A program made the translations under genes and the position numbers. A model generated the notes under the pieces. That model saw only the letters and a list, made by a program, of their open reading frames with translations, was not told the DNA's origin and searched no databases. A DNA stretch of 64,000 nt from Tritrichomonas musculus (lineage: Eukaryota; Parabasalia; Tritrichomonadida; Tritrichomonadidae): contig JAPFFF010000002.1 in assembly GCA_039105265.1 (NCBI GenBank), positions 7,130,001 to 7,194,000 of the forward strand, read 5' to 3'. Below are positions 19,465 to 30,800 of the stretch, piece by piece (position 1 is the stretch's first letter; each line of letters starts with the position of its first letter).

Positions 19465-21735
19465 TTATTGAATTATATTTGGAATATTGCTTTCAATTAA
19501 AGTATCCCAATTCAGTGTCGAGCTTATTTTATTTAACCATTTCAAACTTTTTTCTTTTTCAAAATTCCATTTGTTAATATTTTCTTTGTTGAATTTGAAA
19601 AGATAGCAAAGACAAAATATTGTTGAAATAACTCTTTTCTTGATAATTGGAGACATTTCAGAAAAATCAATATCAATTTCTGGAATTTTTCCACCAGTTT
19701 TTTCATAAATAAAAGCTGAAGGCAAATCCCAAAATCCATCAACTTTTTGAAGTCTCATAATATCAATAGGTGTTATATTTGTATCAAAAACAATATTATT
19801 TTCTTCTTCTTTTTCTTCTTGTGATATTCCTTTATTCAAAAGCTTAATTCCGTCTAATTCAGATGCTGTTATTTTCTTATGATAAGCTTCAATGTCATTC
19901 TTGAAAATATCATCATATTCAACGTCTGGACCAATTTCATTATTTTTTCTCATTTCTTCAATGACTTCACTTTTCCATAGTACAACATTATCTTTCAAAA
20001 GTTGCAGAATCATTTCTGATTCACTATATTCATTGTCTTCTTTGTCATCGCCATATGCATGTGCACGATAATTATCTTCTTGTTCCTTTTCTTGTGGTTC
20101 TTGAATATAAGATAATCTTGACACTGCTACATAAGAAGTATATCTAGATAAAACACCACTTTCTAATGAAATTCTGATTGATTTATCTTTATCATTCTGG
20201 CTTTCTTTTAGCTTATTTTGTGCATAAAGTGCAAATATTGCAGCATTATTCTCCCAATCATCTTTTAAAGGAATGATATTTTCAACTTCTTCTTGCTTCT
20301 CATTATCATTAAGTTTCAATGTAATTAAGACATCATTCTGCTTTTTGTTTTCTCCAATAATAAATATGCTTTGAAGAACATTTGGGAAAAAATGAGGAAA
20401 TGGTGTTGGACTAATCTGAAATGATTCTTCACCTGAAATATGAATCTGTGCATCTGTTACTGGGTCCATTTGTGAAAGTCTTAAGTGCTGATGAATTCTT
20501 TCAGGAAGATCTTCTTTACTAAATATGTAATCTGATTTTCCATTAGTAATTTCAGCAATTTCGTTGAGAAATCCTCCATCTGTACCTAATCCAAGTCCAA
20601 TTGAAAAAAATCTATTTAGTTTCTTATTTTTCTCAATCAATGAAACCGTTTTTTCTCTCTGATAAACTTCGCCATCGGTGATTAAAACTATTTGGCGTTG
20701 AAGTCCAATTTTTATGTCATTTTTAAATAGCTTATCTAATACTGAATACATGTCAGATGATCCGAATTTGGCTTTCATTTCTGCATTAATAAAAGTTATT
20801 GCATTGCTATTGTTCTGTTCATTGTTTATGGTCGAATGCTCAAATAACTTTTTGTGATAATTTCCAAATAAAATGATGTTAAAATAGCATTCTTTTGGTA
20901 ATTGAGATATATATGAAAGAAGTACCTCTTTAGCTCTTTTTATTGGTCCACCAATCATTGATGTCGAACAATCAATTAAGAATACATATTCCTTATTTTT
21001 ATTAATTTTTGGTTCAAAATTGGGGATATATGATATTAATGATGCTTTTTTAGTTGTAATTATTTGGCTTTCAATTTTTTCTGAAAAATTTGTTGAAATT
21101 AAAATATTTGATTCATTCATGAAAGGTGAATTAAAAGATATTTTTCCATTGAAATCATCAATATTTTCATATTTGCTTTCACAATTCGTTGTAACTTCGG
21201 AAATTTTGCTCATTTGTGAAATCGTCATTTCAAAATCAATTTCAACTGATGGAATTTTAAAAAGATCTCTAATTGTTCCATCAAATTGACAAACTTGAAG
21301 TGGTATTTTGGTAAGAATTGATTTTGGATTCTGTAGAGTTGATATGAATGCACATTTCAAAATAATTGCAACATTTGTGTCTTTAAGAACATTTCCGATT
21401 TTAATAGAAATCAGATCGGGGCCTATTTGTTCTGCAAGTGCTGCTGTTTTTTTGGCTTTTTTGGCAGACTGAAAAATTTCTTTTGCTTCTTTTTCGGTTT
21501 TTATTTCGGCAGGAATAATTTGATCACCAATTTGAAATTTCATGTTGTAAATGCATAATTTATTATCTGTTGGAAGAACATATGATACTTGTTCCATATC
21601 TGAGTTAACTTCAATTGATTGATAAATTTCTAAGTCATTAATAAAGCCTTTTTGAAATCCTTTTATTTTTAATGATTTTGGCTTAATATTTATTAAAGAA
21701 TCCCATTTCTTGAAATAAAATAAACCAAGAGTCAT
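19465..21735 (-). CDS. VIT and von Willebrand factor A domain protein
   Basis: 756 residues. The N-terminal VIT domain (about 15-140) is marked by YVLPTDNKLCIYNMKFQIGD and the AEIKTEKEAKEIFQSA helix. The vWA domain starts near residue 248 with VFLIDCSTSM, where D255, S257 and S259 form the metal-ion-dependent adhesion site; it runs to about 430 and includes LITDGE. This is the architecture of inter-alpha-trypsin inhibitor heavy chains and of intracellular VIT/vWA proteins common in protists. No signal peptide, so a cytosolic protein-binding role is likely. The C-terminal ~80 residues contain the PxxF...DFSEMSP...R helical segment often found after such domains. An Inr 10 nt upstream supports the start. 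Confidence 0.92.
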   Translation of the reverse strand: MTLGLFYFKKWDSLINIKPKSLKIKGFQKGFINDLEIYQSIEVNSDMEQVSYVLPTDNKLCIYNMKFQIGDQIIPAEIKTEKEAKEIFQSAKKAKKTAALAEQIGPDLISIKIGNVLKDTNVAIILKCAFISTLQNPKSILTKIPLQVCQFDGTIRDLFKIPSVEIDFEMTISQMSKISEVTTNCESKYENIDDFNGKISFNSPFMNESNILISTNFSEKIESQIITTKKASLISYIPNFEPKINKNKEYVFLIDCSTSMIGGPIKRAKEVLLSYISQLPKECYFNIILFGNYHKKLFEHSTINNEQNNSNAITFINAEMKAKFGSSDMYSVLDKLFKNDIKIGLQRQIVLITDGEVYQREKTVSLIEKNKKLNRFFSIGLGLGTDGGFLNEIAEITNGKSDYIFSKEDLPERIHQHLRLSQMDPVTDAQIHISGEESFQISPTPFPHFFPNVLQSIFIIGENKKQNDVLITLKLNDNEKQEEVENIIPLKDDWENNAAIFALYAQNKLKESQNDKDKSIRISLESGVLSRYTSYVAVSRLSYIQEPQEKEQEDNYRAHAYGDDKEDNEYSESEMILQLLKDNVVLWKSEVIEEMRKNNEIGPDVEYDDIFKNDIEAYHKKITASELDGIKLLNKGISQEEKEEENNIVFDTNITPIDIMRLQKVDGFWDLPSAFIYEKTGGKIPEIDIDFSEMSPIIKKRVISTIFCLCYLFKFNKENINKWNFEKEKSLKWLNKISSTLNWDTLIESNIPNIIQ

Positions 21736-21742
21736 TTTAAAA

Positions 21743-21747
21743 AATGA
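21743..21747 (-). promoter_or_regulatory. Initiator of the VIT/vWA gene
   Basis: On the minus strand TCATT lies 7 bases before the ATG at 21735, matching the trichomonad Inr with a 10-nt 5' UTR. Confidence 0.6.
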
Positions 21748-22130
21748 TGATGATTTAATAATTGTTGAAAGAATTCATGACCTTTTAGAAAACATGCCCA
21801 TTTAGACAATTCAGAAATAATTGTAAATAATATATTTCACCTATATTTGACCTATGTATGATTTTTTTTTTTTTTAGAGGAGGATGGAGGATTATTTTTT
21901 GAAAGGTTTATTTATTGGGGTTTTATTTTTCTTTAGTTGTCTATTTTTCATTACTATTATTTTGTGAGAAATATATAAAAACCATTCAAATATTTATGAA
22001 AAATAAAATTGATTTTATAGCTGAATCTGTGGAACAAAATTCAACAATGTATAATGCAAAAATAATTGTGTATATATGTAAAATAAAAATACTAAATATC
22101 AAAAAGAAATAATTCTTTTTTATGCGCCCA

Positions 22131-22235
22131 TAAACTTTGTTTTTTAATTTCAGCGTGTAAAAAACAAATCATTCAATATTTGAAATAAATTCTTAGAAAC
22201 CGTAAGTTTACACGAAAATTAAAAAACAAAGTTTA
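22131..22235. mobile_element. Short inverted-repeat (MITE-like) element
   Basis: The left arm begins TAAACTTTGTTTTTTAATTT, and the exact reverse complement of those 20 bases ends the element; about 9 more bases match with a small gap. The total is 105 bp with a ~45-bp loop. The TA at each end could be a TA target duplication as in Tc1/mariner-type MITEs, but this is unproven. Confidence 0.6.
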
Positions 22236-22240
22236 CCTCT

Positions 22241-22545
22241 AAAATATGACCATTTTTGAAAAGTGTTTTTCGTTGTTGTCTCAAAACATGAATTTTAGAT
22301 ATTTTTTAAAATGCATGAATACTTTTTTATTCATTGTTTTGTTGAAAAAGCGATTTTAGGCTTATTTTATGTTAATTTCAAAATGTATGTAGTCCTTCAA
22401 TTTGAAAGTTTTTCGAATAAAAACTTTTTACTAATAGTATTGATGTAGGAATAAAAAATTATTCATGCGTTTTAAAAAATATTTGAAATTCATCATTTTT
22501 TATATAGACTCAAAATTCAGTTTGAAAAAAAAATGATCATATTTT
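22241..22545. mobile_element. MITE-like element with ~95-bp inverted arms
   Basis: The left arm (22241-22332) and right arm (22449-22545) are diverged inverted copies, sharing for example AAAATATGA(C/T)CATTTTT at the ends and ATTTTTTAAAA(T/C)GCATGAATA inside. It is directly adjacent to the 105-bp hairpin element. No coding frame and no clear target duplication. Confidence 0.65.
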
Positions 22546-23404
22546 CTTCTAAAATACAAACCAATTAAAAATACTATGTTAATTAAATATATATCAATTT
22601 AATAAAGCATATTACATAATAATGTTAAAAAAAAAATTCAATTAATAAAAAACAATATTCTGTGATCAACTTGCCAAAAAAATTCATTTTTTTTTTTTTT
22701 TTTTTTTTTTTTCAAGATAATGTATATATTGAAATATTGAAAATGGACTACACCCTTAAGATCATTTTCATCATGTGTAACATATAATACTCAAATTATT
22801 TACTCAAAGCCAAAAATCTGGTCTTACTATAAAATAGTGATTATTATTCAAAATACATTCAAGATATACAATTGATTTCCAAATAGCAGTATTGCTAACA
22901 TCAACCATATTTTAATTATTAATATTTTGATTTACAAAATTTCTTTGATTAAAAGAAAACAATGAATATTCAAAAACTTCCTCATTTCTCAGTTTTTATA
23001 TGTATGTGAAAAAATTAAAATTGAGAAAAAAAATGTATGAAAAGATTTTTAAAATTATAAAAGTATTAATTGTTTGAGCAATATATAAGCTATAAAATTA
23101 AAGCATTTTTGAAATTTATTATTAGCCTTAACATTTGATTTTAATGCATTTGTCTCAAAAAGTAGTTTTTTTCTGAAATCAATTTTTTTGAACCAAATAT
23201 AATATACCAAAGTCCACAATAATAGCAAAAAAAAAATTTAAATTCATAAGCATTAATAATACATCAAAAAAAAAGTAATGAATATTGATTATGATTATTG
23301 AGATATAACAAGCTTTGGATTAAAAAAAAATCAAAAAATACATAAAAATTAAAATAATTTAATTTAATTGAGGTTAAAAAATTAAAGTCATTTTATTAAT
23401 TTTT

Positions 23405-24213
23405 TCATTCTTTTTCTTTTTCACTTGCATTTCCATTTGCTAATGTTGGAATAGTTCCATTTTGTAACATTTGCATCAATTGCTGTTGAATCATTGCTGA
23501 CATGTTGCTCATAATGTTAGCATTCTGGTTGGACAAATCTGTTACTTGTTTTTGAAGGTTATCAATTGTACCTTTATATTCATTTAAAGTTTTTCCCTGC
23601 TGTTCATTTTTATCTTTCAGATCATTGATAGCTTTTTCCTGTTTTTCATTTTTATCTTTCAGATCATTAATGGTTTTTTCCTGTTGTTCATTTTTATCTT
23701 TCAGATCATTGATAGTTTTTTCCTGTTGTTCATTTTTATCTTTCAAATCATTGATAGCTTTTTCCTGTTTTTCATTTTTATCTTTCAAATCATTGATAGC
23801 TTTTTCCTGCTTTTCATTTTTATCTTTCAGATCATTAATGGTTTTTCCCTGTTTTTCATTTTTATCTTTCAGATCATTGATAGCTCTTTCCTGTTTTTCA
23901 TTTTTATCTTTCAGATCATTGATAGCTCTTTCCTGTTTTTCATTTTTATCTTTTAGATCTTTGGTAGTTTTTTCCTGCTGTTCATTTTTATTTTTCAGAT
24001 CATTGATAATCTTTTCCTGCTGCTCATTTTTATTTTTCAGATCATTGGTAGTCTTTTCCTGTTGGCTATTTTTATTTTTCAGGTCAGTTATTGTTTTTTC
24101 AAGTTCAGAATTTTTATTTTTCAGATTATTTATTTCTGTCGTTTCTTTTGGTGGTGGTGGTCGTGAAATAGTGGATGAAATTTTATAAAAAAATTAAAAT
24201 TGTGGAATTTCAT
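23405..24213 (-). CDS. Heptad-repeat coiled-coil protein with an out-of-frame start
   Basis: The open frame 23405-24193 (263 codons) encodes a Pro-rich stretch (RPPPPKE), about eleven or twelve copies of a 14-residue coiled-coil unit of the form DLKDKNEQQEKTIN, and a C-terminal region with QLMQMLQNG. It has no in-frame ATG before the C-terminal MSNMSAM. An ATG at 24213 lies in another frame and opens only 26 codons. A one-base change in the adjacent A7 run (24187-24193) would join it to the coiled-coil frame, and TCATTT about 20 bases upstream could be its Initiator. So this is a gene with a frameshift (real, programmed or a sequencing slip), or a pseudogene. It is probably a cytoskeletal or scaffold-type coiled coil; function unknown. 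Confidence 0.6.
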
Positions 24214-24540
24214 AAAATTCTTGATTGAAATGAAATAAAAATAAATTTATTTTAAATGGTATAAAATATGTACAAAAACTTGAAAAACGAGATCAAATGA
24301 TTATATTAAATTCTATTAAATTGGAGATGAAATATAATTAGAAAGTAATTTAAATTCTATTCAAAAATGAATGTTGAATTTCATCAAAATGATTTTGGAA
24401 TTCCATAATTTTGCATTTCGAATTTGATCAATTTTTAATTCAAATGATATTCAATATTGGCTTTGAATGACAAACAAATTTAAAATCGAACGTAAAAAAA
24501 AATATGAACAACAAATTTCATTAAACAATTGATGATATTT

Positions 24541-26210
24541 TATAAAATATTTGTTAAAATTCCATAAAATATTTGCTGAAATATCATAAAATATTTGTTG
24601 AAATTTCATAAAATATTTGTTGAAATGAGATAAAATATCTGTTGAAATTTTATAAAATATTTTTTTTTGAAATTTTATAAAATATTTTTTGTTGTAATCA
24701 TATAAAATATTTGTTGAAATTGCATAAAATATTTGTTGTAATCAGATAAAATATTTGTTGAAATAAAATAAAATATTTGTTGAAATTGCATAAAATATTT
24801 GTTGAAATGTAATAAAATAATAGTTGAAACCCAATAAAATATTTATTGAAATTTCATAAAATATTTGTTAAAATTGAATAAAATAATTACTGAAATTTGA
24901 TAAAATATTTGTTAAAATTGAATAAAAAATTTGTTGAAATCCAATAAAATATTTATTGAAATATCATAAAATATTTGTTGAAATTCTCTAAAATATTTGT
25001 TGAAATTATATAAAATATTTATTGAAATTTTATTAAACATTTGTTGAAATTCCATAAAATATTTGTTGTAATTATATGAAATATTTGTTGAAATTTTATA
25101 AAATATTTGTTGAAATTGCATAAAGCATTTGTTGAAATATCATAAAATATTTGTTGAAATCCAATAAAATATTGTTTGAAATTACATAAAATATTTGTTG
25201 AAATTCTATAAAATATTTGTTGAAATGAGATAAAATAACTGTTGAAATTTCATAAAATATTTGTTGAAATTCCATAAAGCATTTGATGAAATTTCATAAA
25301 ATATTTGTTGAAATATCATAAAATATTTGATGAAATTCTATAAAATATTTGTTGAAATTCTATAAAATATTTATTGAAATTGTATAAAATATTTGTTAAA
25401 ATTCTATAAAATATTAATTGAAATAAAATAAAATACTTGTCGAAATTCTATAAAATATTTTTCGAAATGAAATAAAATACTTGCTGAAATATCATAAAAT
25501 ATTTGTTGAAATGAGATAAAATGTTTTTTTTATAAAACTTTATCCAAAAATAGTGATAAAAATGGGATAAAATATTTGGCTGAACTTTGTGAAATATTGA
25601 TGAAAAATATTATATAATTATAAAACAAATGTCATAAAAAAAAGAAAATTGAAATTTCATAAAAGATTTGGTCAAATTCTATGAACGATTGTTGGAACGA
25701 CATGAAAGTAATCAATGGAACAAGATAAATTGATGGTCAAACTCGATGAAAGCATGCTGAAACGAAATAAAATATTTGTTGAAATTACATAAAAAAATAT
25801 GTTGAAATGAGATAAAATATTTGTTGAAATTATATAAAATACTTGTTGAAATTGCATAAAATATTTGTTGAAATTCCATAAAATACATGTATAAATTTTA
25901 TATAATATATGTTGAAATTCCATAAAGTATTTGATTAAATTTCATAAAAAAAAATTGTAAAAATTTTATAAAATATTTGTATAAATTTGATAAAATATTT
26001 GTTGAAATCCAATAAAATATTATTTGAAATAGTATAAAATATTTGTTAAAATGTAATTAAATATTTACTGGAATGTCATTAAATATCTCATGAAATTTGA
26101 TAAAATATTTTTGAAATTCCATAATAATATATTTGAAATATAATAAAAAGACTCATGAAATTCCATAAAAATACTTTGTTGAAATTAAGTAAATATTTTT
26201 TTTTTGGAAC
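24541..26210. repeat. AT-rich ~22-bp satellite array
   Basis: Imperfect tandem copies of TAAAATATTTGTTGAAATTC plus two variable bases run in two blocks (about 24541-25527, roughly 45 copies, and 25757-26200). Between the blocks is a degenerate region (25528-25756). Open frames at 24912-25121 and 25672-25923 simply read the array: 22 bp is not a multiple of three, so every frame shows a 22-codon pattern. Confidence 0.93.
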
Positions 26211-26578
26211 TTGATAAAAGAGATTGGGGAAATCATTATGAACAAAGACAAAGAGAATTTCTAGTCAAAGATGAGGTATCAAAATATAAAAATCATATAT
26301 TTTTTTAAATGTTAAAATCAAAATCAATTTTTCAAAGTGACAACATATTTTCGAGGGGAGAAAAAATCCGTTATAACAACAAAATAATGCTTGTTTCTAT
26401 AAGGAAAAAGAGTTATAAAATGATAGTCAGCAAATTATAACCAATCAAATAAAGTGGCCAGCCACTTCTAATTCACTGTTTACTTTTATTAATTAGGTAG
26501 CCATTTTTCACCCAAAATGCCACTTTTTATTACCAAAAGAGAATTGTTGGCTTTTTGGATTATGAGAAATGAGAACGG

Positions 26579-26923
26579 GGTACTGATTACCCAAAAGAGA
26601 CTTTTTCTAAGGACATTCAAATAATTGAATGAGAATAATTTTACCTTTCAATTTTTTTATTTGAGAAAATATAAAAAATAAAAAGATTTTTATATCTTTT
26701 TATCGTCCATAATTTTTATCGATTCTTGCCGCCATCCACGGGGTCTCGGCTTCGCTCGACGCCCGCTAGGCGGTATGTTGTCTCGGTAAAAATTATGTAA
26801 AAATATAAATAATTACAAATAATTTTATTTTTTAATTCTCTCAAAAATAATTGAGAGAAAAAAATTATTTTCTTTCAATTTTTGAATACCCTTACAAAGA
26901 GTCTCTTTTGGATAATCAGTACC
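26579..26923. mobile_element. 345-bp MITE with 8-bp target duplication and GC-rich core
   Basis: The ends are inverted repeats starting GGTACTGATTA(C/T)CCAAAA, and similarity continues about 100 bp inward with divergence. The 8-bp sequence GAGAACGG flanks it perfectly on both sides (26571-26578 and 26924-26931). The centre (about 26709-26798) has its own inverted arms (CATAATTTTTA) around a GC-rich hairpin segment with GCCGCC and GGCGG. An 8-bp duplication fits hAT, Merlin or P-like transposases; no protein is encoded. A partial copy of one arm lies at about 27035-27075. Confidence 0.85.
26724..26788. other. GC-rich island inside the MITE
   Basis: About 65 bases of high GC (CGGGGTCTCGGCTTCGCTCG and CCCGCTAGGCGG) lie in otherwise >75 percent AT DNA. 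It can fold between GCCGCC and GGCGG. It does not match a tRNA: no paired acceptor stem and no recognisable B box. Confidence 0.6.
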
Positions 26924-27088
26924 GAGAACGGCCCTCAGAATTTTTTTCGGATACAAAAATAAACCTATAGTATAAGGGGAAAACCCCTGCCATTTTTTTC
27001 ACCTAACTTTGACCTATGAGGTTTATTCCCTTTTTGTAAGGGTATTCAAAAATTGAAATTATTTGTAATTATACAGCTGTATAAATTA

Positions 27089-27124
27089 TTTTTTTTTTTT
27101 TTTTTTTTTTTGGGGGGGGGGGGG
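27089..27124. repeat. T23/G13 homopolymer junction
   Basis: A run of about 23 T is followed immediately by 13 G. Confidence 0.8.
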
Positions 27125-27371
27125 AATACTTATCACCCCAGATACTTATTGACCTCGGAGGTTAAGGTCATATAATTTTTATATCTTGAAAAAATATGAG
27201 AAAAAGCATGAGTAATTTGTATTCCTTACAAAGGGAATGATTATTTATCAATGTTTAATTTAGACATTGATAAACATTGATAAGCCAAAATTTATAAATA
27301 ATCATTGATAACATTGATAAATTAAACATTGATAAATTTTTGATAAGCCAAATGAAAAATATCACAAAAAA

Positions 27372-27665
27372 AATCAAAAAGTTGAATGAATTGAATTAGT
27401 TTCTCAAAGAGATCACTCTTTTAAGAAAGATTTGATACGCATAATCGCTGAAGAAAACCTTATTTTTTGGATAAACTAAATCAAATTTATCGATAGGTTA
27501 CTAATTAAAATATTGATGAGGAAGTAAATAAAAAAACAGCTATTATTTTATTATATTTAACAAGTTTAATATGAATATTTTGTTGAATATAATGAAATAA
27601 AAATAACAATATATTATATTAACATGAAATAAAAATTATTATATTGAAGTTGCATGATTAATATC
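27372..27665 (+). repeat. Dispersed ~295-bp repeat, copy 2
   Basis: Second copy of the repeat at 18141-18434, same orientation, lying just downstream (3' side) of the gene at 27840-32087. The rest of 26932-27839 has no recognisable gene. Confidence 0.8.
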
Positions 27666-27839
27666 ATTTAACTATGATAATTTGATTATCAATTAAACAT
27701 TTCGACCTTTCGTAGCAGCTACTTCACCATTTATCTTATTGATTGATTAATTTTTTCCAATAATAAATTATAATTTTGAGATTTCTTTTCATCTCAAATT
27801 GTATCTCTTAAATTATAAATGAATGCTCTATCAAATATT

Positions 27840-30800
27840 TTAAAAATCAATTAAATCATGAAGAGAAGGTATCAATATCTGTCCAGAATGAAACGTAGGA
27901 ATACTGATTCCTAATGTTCCAAGTAAAAATTGTCTAGAATCTTGAGAATTGTATGTTGCTGAATCATAACATTTAGGATCTGATTTCATTCCATTAATAA
28001 TTTGCGATATTTTTGTTTTTTCATGTGGAATTATTTTGTAATCAATATAATACAAATTATCATAAATATTAGAATCAGCGATTTTTTTAACATAACCGCC
28101 ATCCCATACGCCTGATTCTGTTTTTTCAATAACCAAATAATTTTCTTTGAAATTTATTACTATACCATATTGATTAGTGCAGATCATTACATTTTGCGCG
28201 TCTTTTTTATCTGCCATATGAAGACTCCTGACCACGCTATCAATTTTATCAACGTCATAATCACGGAATTTATTTAATATTTCAAATAATTTATCACTGA
28301 TGACTCCTCCCGCTTTTGTTGGTAGGTATTTTTCACTTGAAAAATCTGATGTTGAAATTCTGTTTATATTTGGCCCAACAATGTTTATGTCCCACAATTC
28401 ATTTGTTTTTGATATTTTCTTGCTAATATCAGGTTGTATTTTTTCCCACCACAGATTTGAATAAGGCCAATCAGAAAAATCGTATTCTTCAGGGACAATG
28501 AAAATAAATGGAGTTAATCTATAATCTTCATATGGACTTTTAGCATGTTTGTCCATACTACACCACTTTAAGCTTAGACAACTGGAGTCATTTGGTTTAA
28601 TTGTACCAGAGCAAGTTTCAGAAATAAATAGAGGCTGCTGATTCATAGGAACATCAATAACAGTACCTTTTTGAAGGTTAAAGCTCACTGGCTCATTTGT
28701 AATATTATTAATTTTAATGAAGAAAAATGGCAATCGATAATTGTCGCATTCATTTTTGTTCCTACCCTTTGCCAAGCTTTTAATGTTAGAAATTTTTAAT
28801 TGATGAGGATCAAAATTTTTATTAATGTACATTTCTTCTATACTTAGTTTCTCACGGCTGACCAGAACGTAAAGAGAATCAGGATCTTGATTTCGTTGTA
28901 TTCCGAGCGCATTTGGACTTCTAATTGAAATGAAAGGCTCATTTCGAAGTTGTGTATATAATTTGCTATATTTTTCAATGAATCTTCCACCGCCCAATGT
29001 TTTATCCAGATCAGGCTTGACGTAATAAATGCAATCCAATACGTTATGAAGCTCATTTTCATCGTTACAAATGATTGGTGCATGTTCGTCAGAATACAAA
29101 GGATTTATAAATTTCGTTGGCGAATTCCAATATTCAGGTTGAACTTTTGTCATTTCAATTGGATAATGATTTGATACAGGTCTTTGACTTAATAAGTGTT
29201 CAACAATTTTAACTGTTTTGTTACTATTTAAAAAAGTTTTAAATGTTTCAATTATTTTCATTACAAAATCTGGTTTGGCATTTATATATTTATCAACATT
29301 TTCGGAATCAATTACTGCAACTTGCTTTTGCAAAATGTTAGAAAACGAAGACAAATTTGATTTAATGCTTCCAGGAAGATATTTCTCATTAATAATGATT
29401 TTAAGATCTCCAAGTTCATCATATTTTGAATTAACGTTGAATAAATCTTCTATTTTTCTTTGGATTTCTTCATAAGTGGTCAATATAAATAAACGGTTAT
29501 TTTTCAATCTTTCAAATTGGTTCTCTTTTTCTTCCAAAAATTTAAAAATAGTATCATCACAGAACTTTTCATATTTGGAAATTAAAAGTTTGTTATTTAT
29601 TAGTTCTTTATTTTGATCCTTTAAAACTTGAAGTTCTTTTAATAATTCCTCAATTTTTGATTCATTCTTCTCAATTATGTTTTCTTGTGATTTAATTCTG
29701 AGTTTCAAAAGTTTGTTTTCTGATTGAATTTTGATTTTTTCAGTCAATGTTTTTGCCAGTTCATTTTTTGTTTTCGTCAATTCATTCTGGTTCTTTTGAA
29801 GGACATCAGGAATATTCGAACTGGATGAAACTTTATAAAAATTCATTATAAAATGAATGATTTCTTTATATTTTTCTAATTCCAATTTCATTTCATTATT
29901 TTCAAATTCATTCTTTTTTAATTCATCATTTATTTCAATGATTTTTTGATCGTCAATTTTTTTCTGTGCTTCTTTTTCTTTCTTCAAACTTTCAATTTCA
30001 GTATAAAGTCTTTGATTTTCTTCTGCCATCACAATGTCATGATTTTTAATATGATCGAGAGATGATTTTATCTGGAAATTCTCATTTTTCAAAGGCTCCA
30101 ATTCAAAATTGACTTTTTGAGATAAAAGATCTTTTTCTGTTTGAAGTTGAGAAACTTGATAATTTAACTTTTCATTGATTTCTTTTGAAGAATTAAATAA
30201 ATTTTGAAGCTCTTGATTTCTCTTCATTAAATTTGAATTCTCTACAGAAATTTCAGAATTCTGATTCTTAACAAATTCAATTACTTTTTGCATTTTTGAA
30301 GCGTTCAATGTGTAAGTTTTTGAGATATTTTTTAATTTCTCTTTTAATTTCAAATTCTCATCTGAAAATGTCGATATTTCGCGTGATAATCGATTTAGCT
30401 TTGTTTTTAAATCATCATTTTCTTGTTGAAGCTCGTCAATTTTGAATTTTTGTTGTTCTGAAATCAAGTTAAGCTTGTTTATTTTTATATGCGAATTTTT
30501 CAATTGTTCTGAAATTTTCTTAAATTCTGTGGATAAATGGTCGTCATTTTGAATTTCATTTTGGCTCAATTTGTTCCTGGCTTCTTCCAAAGATTCTTGA
30601 AGTCTGTCAAACTCGCTGGATCTTTTTTGATCGTTTTCCAGAATTTTTGAGATGAATTCGTCTTTTTGATGAATGACTCCTTCTAGACGAAGAATCTCAT
30701 TTTGGAGTGATAGTGTTTGTCCTTCCTTTCTAATCATTGCTGATTTATCTTTTCGTGAGTATTGGTTAATTAAATTGAGTTCGTTTTCATTTTGCTGTAA

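Larger units (their letters stand above)
21748..23404. other. Intergenic with two inverted-repeat elements
   Basis: No supported gene; an open frame at about 21915-22112 is low-complexity. It holds the hairpin elements at 22131-22235 and 22241-22545 and a long poly-T tract near 22687-22712. Confidence 0.6.

Noticed and set aside
23625-24188. Phe/Ser-rich plus-strand frames over the coiled-coil repeats
   Set aside because: Antisense shadows of the minus-strand heptad repeats; hydrophobic pattern arises from complementing Lys/Glu/Asn codons.
24912-25923. Phe/Asn/Tyr-rich open frames in the satellite array
   Set aside because: Products of the ~22-bp repeat; equivalent patterns occur in all frames.
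26724-26788. GC-rich island as a tRNA or other known RNA gene
   Set aside because: No acceptor-stem pairing, anticodon arm or B-box could be found; lies at the centre of a MITE.
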